A program made the translations under genes and the position numbers. Below the pieces are notes generated by a model that did not search any database, was not told where the DNA came from, and saw nothing but the letters and a program-made list of their open reading frames with translations. Positions 58,460 through 64,000 of a DNA stretch of 64,000 nucleotides are shown here, in pieces (the stretch's first letter is position 1; each line of letters starts with the position of its first letter). This DNA comes from G963675935 sp963675935 (GTDB lineage Bacteria; Planctomycetota; Planctomycetia; Pirellulales; Thermoguttaceae), in the NCBI GenBank assembly GCA_963675935.2, contig CAXXPV010000003.1, positions 124,001-188,000 of the forward strand, read 5' to 3'.

Positions 58460-58573
58460 CGTTCACGGGCTGGGAAAACATCGTCATTCTGAGCGTAGCG
58501 AAGAATCTCGTCTGGGCCGCGATTCCACGAGAGATTCTTCGCTGCGCTCAGAATGACGGGCGCCCCGTGAACG
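58460..58573. repeat. 115-bp inverted-repeat element, subfamily 1, copy 2
   Basis: Near-identical to 2543-2657, bounded by CGTTCACGGGC and its complement. It lies between the attenuator and leuA. Confidence 0.8.
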
Positions 58574-58802
58574 GTTACGGAAAAATGTATCACCAGTGCC
58601 CGTGCAAGGTATAAAAACGCCTTGGGGGTTTTTAATTTTGGCCAAAACGATGTGTCCTTTTGAAATCGAGCGTCGCCGCGGGCCTTCGAGGGCGTGGCTG
58701 GTGTTGCCCGGGCCGACCAGGGGTCGGCATTCCGGCAGTGTGCGTGCATAGACCAGTCTCTCCCATTCCACAAAAGGCATTCGTTTCAAGGAAAACATTC
58801 TC

Positions 58803-60350
58803 ATGGATAATACATCGAACCCTCGTCACGTTACGATCTTCGACACCACGCTCCGCGACGGCGAGCAATCGCCCGGCGCCAGCATGAATCTGGCCGAGAA
58901 AATGGAGTTGGCCCAAGCGCTGGTCCAACTGGGCGTCGATGTGATCGAAGCGGGATTCCCAATCGTTTCGCCGGGCGACTTCGAGGCGGTGCGCGAGATC
59001 GGCCGAAGCGTGCGAGGCTCGGTCATCTGCGGGCTGGCCCGGTGCCGCGAGGCCGACATCGACCGAGCCGGCGAGGCCCTGCGCGACGCCGAGCGGGCGC
59101 GTATCCACGTCTTTCTCGCCACCAGTCCGATCCATCGCCAGTACAAGCTCAAGATGGACTGCGATGAGGTGATTCGCCGCGCGGTGGAAGGGGTGAAGCG
59201 TGCCCGCAGCCTCTGCGACGACGTCGAGTATTCGCCCGAAGACGCCACTCGCACCGAGCCCGATTTTCTCTGTCGGGTGGTCGAGGCGACGATCGCGGCC
59301 GGCGCGCGGACGATCAACATTCCCGACACCGTCGGCTACGCCACGCCCTCGCAAATGGGCGATTTCATCCGGATGCTGCGCGATCGCGTGCCGAACATCG
59401 ACCAAGCGGTGCTGAGCGTCCATTGCCACAACGACCTCGGCATGGCCGTGGCCAACAGCCTCGCGGCCGTCGAGGCCGGCGCGGGCCAGGTCGAATGCAC
59501 GATCAACGGCTTGGGCGAACGGGCGGGCAACTGCTCGCTCGAAGAACTCGTCATGGCCCTGCGCACCCGGGGCGATTACTACCGCGCCGCCACGCGCATC
59601 CACACCCAGCGGCTTGTGCCCACCAGCCGGCTGGCGGCCAACATCACCGGCATCCAGGTGCAGCGGAACAAGGCGATTGTCGGCAAAAACGCCTTCGCCC
59701 ACGAGGCCGGAATCCATCAAGACGGAATGCTCAAGGAGCGAACCACCTACGAGATCATGCATCCCGAGGACGTCGGTTTCGCCATGAGCGATCTGGTGCT
59801 CGGCAAGCACAGCGGCCGGGCCGCGCTGGCCGATCGCGCCAAGGCGATGGGCTACTCGCTGACCGGCGTCCAGCTCGACACGGTCTTCGAGCAATTCAAG
59901 ATTCTGGCCGACAAGAAGAAGGAAATTTACGACGCCGACATCGCCGCGCTCATCGAGCAGCAGATGCACGCGATTTCCGAACGGTGGACGCTCGATTCGT
60001 ACAAGCTCCTCACCGGCACCGGGCATGTGCCGGAAGTTTCGCTCCGTCTGCGCCACGGCGACGAAAAGCACGACCTCGACATCGCCTGCGGCGACGGCCC
60101 GATCGACGCCGTCTTCCTTGCAATCGAGCAGCTCACCGGCTACACGGTGGTTTGCCGCGATTTCACCGTCCACAGCGTGACGGTCGGCAAGGATGCCCAG
60201 GGCGAAGCGATGGTTCAGTTGGAATACAACGGCCAGATGTATCGCGGCCGAGCCGTCTCGACCGACAGCATCGAGGCCAGCACGATGGCGTTTTTGAGCG
60301 CGATCAACCGGATCGCGGCGATTGCCAATGGTGCGAAAGTCGCGACGTAG
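58803..60350 (+). CDS. leuA: 2-Isopropylmalate synthase
   Basis: 515 aa. It makes 2-isopropylmalate from 2-ketoisovalerate and acetyl-CoA, the first committed step of leucine synthesis. The TIM barrel shows the start FDTTLRDGEQSPG, the metal-binding HCHNDLGMAVANSLAAVEAGA and INGLGERAGNCSLEELVMAL. Then comes FAHEAGIHQDGMLK. The C-terminal LeuA dimer domain (about 395-510) is the leucine feedback-inhibition domain. The length is that of regular LeuA and not citramalate synthase; close relatives such as CimA are possible but less likely. AAGGA precedes the ATG. The upstream attenuator region suggests control by leucine supply. Confidence 0.94.
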   Translation: MDNTSNPRHVTIFDTTLRDGEQSPGASMNLAEKMELAQALVQLGVDVIEAGFPIVSPGDFEAVREIGRSVRGSVICGLARCREADIDRAGEALRDAERARIHVFLATSPIHRQYKLKMDCDEVIRRAVEGVKRARSLCDDVEYSPEDATRTEPDFLCRVVEATIAAGARTINIPDTVGYATPSQMGDFIRMLRDRVPNIDQAVLSVHCHNDLGMAVANSLAAVEAGAGQVECTINGLGERAGNCSLEELVMALRTRGDYYRAATRIHTQRLVPTSRLAANITGIQVQRNKAIVGKNAFAHEAGIHQDGMLKERTTYEIMHPEDVGFAMSDLVLGKHSGRAALADRAKAMGYSLTGVQLDTVFEQFKILADKKKEIYDADIAALIEQQMHAISERWTLDSYKLLTGTGHVPEVSLRLRHGDEKHDLDIACGDGPIDAVFLAIEQLTGYTVVCRDFTVHSVTVGKDAQGEAMVQLEYNGQMYRGRAVSTDSIEASTMAFLSAINRIAAIANGAKVAT

Positions 60351-60367
60351 CTATTTCGCTGCCATCT

Positions 60368-60543
60368 TGTTCCCACGCTCGGCGTCCCCGCATATATACC
60401 TTGCACGGTCTGGTTTGTCTGATATTTTTCGGGATGGCACAAATCAGACAATTTCGACCGCTTACAGTATAACTTGCGGCTTTGGCCACTGACGGACGCA
60501 GAGCGTCCCGACGGGTGTGTCCCCACGCGGGGCGTGGGAACGA
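60368..60543. repeat. Degenerate CGTTCCCACGC repeat cluster after leuA
   Basis: TTGTTCCCACGCTCGGCGTC (60368-60387) and the inverted part TCCCCACGCGGGGCGTGGGA (about 60521-60540) bound the gap. No gene is seen from 60351 to 60593. Confidence 0.6.
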
Positions 60544-60593
60544 GAAAAGAAAACCGGCTAGAGCCGGAACTACACACTGCGAACGCCGGTTGC

Positions 60594-60812
60594 CTACGGA
60601 TTCATCACCGCGATGGTCTTGGTCACGCCGGTCCGAAGATGCTCGTTGATTTCCTTCAACTGGGTCTTGATTTCCTTCAGTTCGGCCACGACCTCGACAT
60701 TGGCGGCGTCGACGGCCGGATCATCGGCTTTCGAGGTTTGATGGGAACTCGATGCCACGCCCAGCAGAATCCCCAGCATGACCAAGGCGGCCCAACCAAG
60801 ACAACGATTCAT
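60594..60812 (-). CDS. Small exported coiled-coil protein
   Basis: 72 aa from ATG 60810-60812 (MNRCLGWAALVMLGILLGV), with GGAG 8 bases upstream. An N-terminal hydrophobic segment is followed by a heptad helix (VVAELKEIKTQLKEINEHLRTG). Its build resembles the 79-aa protein at 34300-34539. No family recognised. It lies downstream of the TPR gene, separated by a head-to-head palindrome pair (60862-60938). Confidence 0.7.
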   Translation of the reverse strand: MNRCLGWAALVMLGILLGVASSSHQTSKADDPAVDAANVEVVAELKEIKTQLKEINEHLRTGVTKTIAVMNP

Positions 60813-60861
60813 CGAAGTTTCTCCGCGATTGATACTCGAAAAACAACTGATGGACTCCTCG

Positions 60862-60938
60862 CTTAGCCGGCGAACTTGTTCGCCGCGGATGTTCAGCAGC
60901 TTCGGCCAAAACGCGGCGAGCAAGCTCGCCGGCTAAAC
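60862..60938. repeat. Head-to-head pair of GCCGGCGAACTTGTTC-type palindromes
   Basis: Units at 60862-60887 and 60913-60938 in opposite orientation, between the TPR gene and the small coiled-coil gene. Confidence 0.75.
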
Positions 60939-60953
60939 GGGTTGATGCGAAAT

Positions 60954-62996
60954 TTACCGCAGTTTTTCGGCCTTGGCCCGCGAGGCCAACTCCTGATACC
61001 GGTCGGCTTTGTCCGAGGCGCCGAGCTTGCGGTGCATCGCGGCGAGATTGCCGTAGGGAACGGCCAACGCGCTGCGATCTAACGTGCCTTGCTGGACGGC
61101 CTGCTCCATCCACTTGATGCCCTTTTGGGTCAGGGCGACGGCCTTCTGCTGCTGGCCGTTCTCCCAATAGGAATAACCCATGCGGACAAAGGCATCGCCG
61201 TGGCGACTGCAATCGCCCGCGAGTTCCTCGGACGGCGCCTTCTCCATGAGCGGAACGGCCTTGTCGAACCACTCGGTGGCGGCCTTGTGGTCGCGGTCGC
61301 GCATCGCGTGGATCCAGCCGAGGCGGAAGTACAACCGGCCGAGCAAGTACGAGGAAGCCGTCGAGGGCTTCGCTTGGATCGCGTCGGCCATGTACACGGC
61401 GGCGGCATCGCCGTGCTTCAAGGCTTTGTCGTATTCGGCCCGCATCTGGCATATCTGCACGGCGTCGTACAGCGCCATGCCGAGTTCCCATTGAAGCTGG
61501 GCCTTGTGCGACGGGTCGCGCGTCTCGGCGATGAGCTTGTCGCCGGCCTCGACAATCGCCTTGGCGACCGGCGCGGGATCGATTTCGCCGAGCGCGCCCA
61601 CGCAAGTGGCCAAGACGCGTGCATGGACGTGGAATATCTGCTCGGGATTGCCGCCTTCGTTGACGACGAGGTCTTCGGCCGCGGTGCCCGCGCGGTCCAA
61701 CCAGCGGACCACCGCCTTCGACTTCTCTTTCCAATCGCCCCAAGCGATGTCGTGCGCGGCGCCCAGATGGGCGTCGACCAGCACTTCCTTCGCCGCGATG
61801 CGAATCGCCGGATGCGGATCGGCCTTCAGCGGGCCCGCGATCTCGATGGCTTTCGTATGGTACTCAAGTGCTTTGCGGAAATCGGGCTTGGGGCCGGAGG
61901 CCAGCAAATCGCCGATCAGGCACGTCGCGCGTGCCTTTACATGCGGACGATTCTCGGCCGTCGCGGCGGCCTTTTTCGCCTCTTCGATGGCCTCCGACAA
62001 TCGGCCGCTCTGCGCGAGCGACTGGGCGTAAGTCACGCGGTACTGCGCGTTGTCGGGTTCGAGGCGCGCGGCCTCGGCGGCCGCGGCCGCCGCCTTCGCG
62101 TGTTGCTCCGTGGCTGCCAGCGTGCGGCTATGGAGCCAGTGGGCCCGCGCGTTGCCGGGTTCCAACACCAACGCCTGCTCCAGGTCGCGGCGGCTCAAGT
62201 CGCTTCGGCTTTCGATCGTGTTTTCCGCCCGAAGCACGAACGGCTCCGCCGAAAGCGGTTCCAAAATAATCTGCGAAACCTTCATCGAAGGCTTGGCCGG
62301 GTCGTCGCCGGCGTCGAAGGCGAACATCACGCCGCGCTCGGGATATGCCAATCCTAGCGTCTCGCCCAAGTCGTTGCGGATCGAAACGCCGCGAATCGCG
62401 GACAGTCCGAGTTGCTTGGCCACGGCCTCGGCGGGAAATGTGCGGTCGAAGCGAATCACGATCGATGAGACCTTGCCGCCGGCATAATGCACCTCGACCC
62501 GCTTGAACGGCTCGACGGAATAGAGCTGCACGAGATCGCCGCCGGCTTCCGTGCTATTTTTGGGCCGGCCCCAGGCTTTCTCGACGCCTTCCTTGGTGCT
62601 TGTGCCCGGAATCACTCCCTTGAAACTCGCGGCCTCGATCGTCACGGGCGCGTCGTCTTGCGCCTCGGGAGTCGGACGCAACGCGTCGTCGGCCGGTTTT
62701 GCCTTGGGTTGCTTGTCGATCGGCGCCGGCGTCGATGCCGCGTCCTTGGCGGGAACGGCCTTGGTGGAAGAATCCTTGCCGGCCGGCTCCGCAAGCGGCT
62801 CGTGCCGTGCGGGAGTTTTCATGTCAACAGCCGGCTTCTTCGCTTCGGCTTTCGCCGAATCCTTGGCAACGGCCTTGTCCAGCGACTCACGAGTAACCAA
62901 CGATGGAGACTGGTCGGCTGCACAAATCGCGACAGCCAATGCAACGAACACGGCTGCCGCCGAGAATACGGATACTGGACGGGATAGACACCGCAT
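60954..62996 (-). CDS. Secreted TPR-repeat protein of unknown function
   Basis: 680 aa from ATG 62994-62996 (MRCLSRPVSVFSAAAVF), which has AAGGAGG 8 bases upstream; a longer start gives MRFKEEHA. A signal peptide spans 1-26. Residues about 30-120 are a Lys/Ala/Pro-rich low-complexity linker. Residues about 125-250 are a compact domain (FKGVIPGTSTKEGVEKAWGRPK, VHYAGGKVSSIVIRFD). From 270 on are several TPR motifs (ALVLEPGNARAHWLHSRTLAATEQHAKAAAAAAEAARLEP; ALEYHTKAIEIAGPLKADPH). No enzyme motif. It may be a scaffold at the periplasmic side. Confidence 0.75.
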   Translation of the reverse strand: MRCLSRPVSVFSAAAVFVALAVAICAADQSPSLVTRESLDKAVAKDSAKAEAKKPAVDMKTPARHEPLAEPAGKDSSTKAVPAKDAASTPAPIDKQPKAKPADDALRPTPEAQDDAPVTIEAASFKGVIPGTSTKEGVEKAWGRPKNSTEAGGDLVQLYSVEPFKRVEVHYAGGKVSSIVIRFDRTFPAEAVAKQLGLSAIRGVSIRNDLGETLGLAYPERGVMFAFDAGDDPAKPSMKVSQIILEPLSAEPFVLRAENTIESRSDLSRRDLEQALVLEPGNARAHWLHSRTLAATEQHAKAAAAAAEAARLEPDNAQYRVTYAQSLAQSGRLSEAIEEAKKAAATAENRPHVKARATCLIGDLLASGPKPDFRKALEYHTKAIEIAGPLKADPHPAIRIAAKEVLVDAHLGAAHDIAWGDWKEKSKAVVRWLDRAGTAAEDLVVNEGGNPEQIFHVHARVLATCVGALGEIDPAPVAKAIVEAGDKLIAETRDPSHKAQLQWELGMALYDAVQICQMRAEYDKALKHGDAAAVYMADAIQAKPSTASSYLLGRLYFRLGWIHAMRDRDHKAATEWFDKAVPLMEKAPSEELAGDCSRHGDAFVRMGYSYWENGQQQKAVALTQKGIKWMEQAVQQGTLDRSALAVPYGNLAAMHRKLGASDKADRYQELASRAKAEKLR

Positions 62997-63213
62997 CGCG
63001 TGTTCCTCCTTGAACCGCATCGGGGTAACCGGGGAATCCCGGGCCCTAACCAGCGGACCCTAACCAACGGGGGAGTCTACCCAAATGCCCCAGGCCACGT
63101 CCAGACGACTTTTTCCACTTTTTTATGCAATTTCCAAAAATCCCGTTGAATGTCATAATAGCCGGCCGTCCAACGGCCTCGTTGTTGCACACAAGTTGAC
63201 GGATAGTCGTCTT

Positions 63214-63741
63214 CTACAACAGCAGCACAATCGCCGTGATGACGACCCCAGCCGCCGCGATGCAAAGGCCACGGCGGAAAGGACTTGTGCCTTTCTGATA
63301 CATCCAGAACGACGATACCGCCAGGAAGGCGAGCAGGATGCCGAAGAGCATCGAGTACCAGTGCGTGATTTTCCCGCTCATGGTTTTGTGCAGGCCCACG
63401 AATTTCTGCAAAACCGGAGGCAGTTCCCGCGTGGTGTACGTGGCCATGCCCGTGGCTTTGTTGTAAGTGCCCTCCCGGAAATGCACCACGTCGCCTTCGG
63501 TTTTCTCGACCTTGAATCCCCTCATTTGGATCGCTTTGGCAAGCTCTTCCCCCTCGAGGCCGGGCGGCAGCTTCCGCTCGACCGAAACGTCGCGCATCAG
63601 GAAGCCGGTGTCTCGGTAGAGCAGGACGATCCCGCTGAGCGAGTAGACGAGGACCAAGCCGACGACGAAAAAGCCAACGTCGCGATGCAATGCCCTCATG
63701 TAGTAGCTGAACGACTTCTTCTTTTTCTCGGTTTGTTCCAC
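63214..63741 (-). CDS. PepSY-like membrane protein
   Basis: 175 aa. The N-terminal helix (FFVVGLVLVYSLSGIVLLYRDTGF) follows a basic stretch (KKKKSFSYYMRALHRDVGF). A PepSY-like periplasmic region spans about 50-118 (LAKAIQMRGFKVEKTEGDVVHFREGTYN). Spans at about 125-147 and 155-175 close it. The layout resembles PepSY-associated membrane proteins of iron-uptake or peptidase-regulating clusters. No partner gene lies in the window. Confidence 0.75.
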   Translation of the reverse strand: MEQTEKKKKSFSYYMRALHRDVGFFVVGLVLVYSLSGIVLLYRDTGFLMRDVSVERKLPPGLEGEELAKAIQMRGFKVEKTEGDVVHFREGTYNKATGMATYTTRELPPVLQKFVGLHKTMSGKITHWYSMLFGILLAFLAVSSFWMYQKGTSPFRRGLCIAAAGVVITAIVLLL

Positions 63742-63782
63742 GATAGCGACCTTTCATTGGTTGGAGTGCGTGTTTTGGTTCT

Positions 63783-63917
63783 CGTTCCCACGCTCCGCGT
63801 GGGAACGCACCCGTCCCGACGCTCCGCGTCGACGACGTGCGGTAAAATTGGATTTTTTCACAGTGTCAGGGACGCGGAGCGTCCCGGCAGTGCGTTCCCA
63901 CGCGGAGCGTGGGAACG
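63783..63917. repeat. Pair of CGTTCCCACGC palindromes
   Basis: Hairpin copies at 63783-63807 and about 63893-63917 flank TCCCGACGCTCCGCGTC and a TGACACTG-like segment, in the gap before the last gene. Confidence 0.75.
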
Positions 63918-63930
63918 AGGATGTCTCTAT

Positions 63931-64000
63931 CTAACGTTGGCGGGCCAGTTTGCGCAGCGCCTCGATGCCCCGTTCGATGGTCGAGTCGGCCGCCGCGTAG
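63931..64000 (-). CDS. C-terminal end of an unidentified gene (possibly an aminotransferase)
   Basis: Only 23 codons are present. The frame ends AADSTIERGIEALRKLARQR before the TAG. The helical ending resembles the last helix of fold-type I aminotransferases, but this is too short for a firm call. Confidence 0.35.
   Translation of the reverse strand, partial: YAAADSTIERGIEALRKLARQR

Noticed and set aside
2191..60938. CRISPR array
   Set aside because: Repeats are dispersed palindromes. None forms a row with regular spacers.

Overview
The window looks like chromosomal DNA of a planctomycete, probably of the Pirellulales type. This rests on family content read by eye: a DUF1559-type prepilin-like protein, a PEP-CTERM protein, an ECF sigma factor paired with a FecR-like protein, a class II ribonucleotide reductase, a small helix-turn-helix/zinc-ribbon protein, and intergenic spaces full of short palindromic repeats. 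The DNA is GC-rich. No rRNA, tRNA, CRISPR array, prophage or transposase gene was seen. No database search was possible, so functions rest on motifs, protein length and gene order.

Layout. 1-2163: end of a 2-oxoacid dehydrogenase E1 beta gene overlapping a gene that fuses a lipoyl domain to a beta-ketoacyl-ACP synthase III. 2.5-7.1 kb: ECF sigma factor, FecR-like anti-sigma candidate, PEP-CTERM protein, DUF1559 protein. 7.4-10.4 kb: HlyD-like adaptor and a secreted terpene-cyclase-fold protein. 10.4-15.2 kb (minus strand): etfB, etfA, acyl-CoA dehydrogenase, fabI. 15.6-19.2 kb: receiver-GGDEF-CBS protein, three small proteins and rpsU. 19.3-37.6 kb (minus): a large secretion/pilus locus. It holds three prepilin-like proteins, a GspK/PilX-like protein, PilM/N/O/P-like proteins, a secretin, a TPR lipoprotein, a histidine kinase, a receiver, a STAS protein, the GspE/PilB ATPase, the GspF/PilC platform, and a TPR membrane glycosyltransferase-like protein. 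37.9-42.3 kb (minus): nadC, a candidate structured RNA, a DnaQ-like exonuclease, recJ, rpmG. 42.5-46.6 kb: DUF2784, purC, homospermidine synthase and a polyamine-type decarboxylase. 46.7-52.7 kb (minus): GH35 beta-galactosidase, GDPD-like protein, sulfotransferase, small membrane protein, arylsulfotransferase-like protein. 53.1-64 kb: bioA, nrdJ, leuA, a small coiled-coil protein, a TPR protein, a PepSY-like membrane protein and the end of one more gene.

The strongest regulatory signals are at nrdJ and leuA. Two NrdR-box-like palindromes whose cores start 31 bp apart overlap the -35 and -10 of nrdJ. Upstream of leuA there is a 21-codon ORF with eight leucines, followed by a rho-independent terminator and a possible antiterminator pairing, which looks like a leucine attenuator. 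A second candidate RNA (about 130 nt, own promoter, terminator, competing stems) lies upstream of nadC.

A theme of the window is palindromic repeats of many families. At least three families have near-identical copies far apart. Several palindromes lie in frame inside genes: the ECF sigma factor, the FecR-like protein, the secretin, a response regulator and the leader peptide of a prepilin. They appear to have been added to coding sequence without breaking it.
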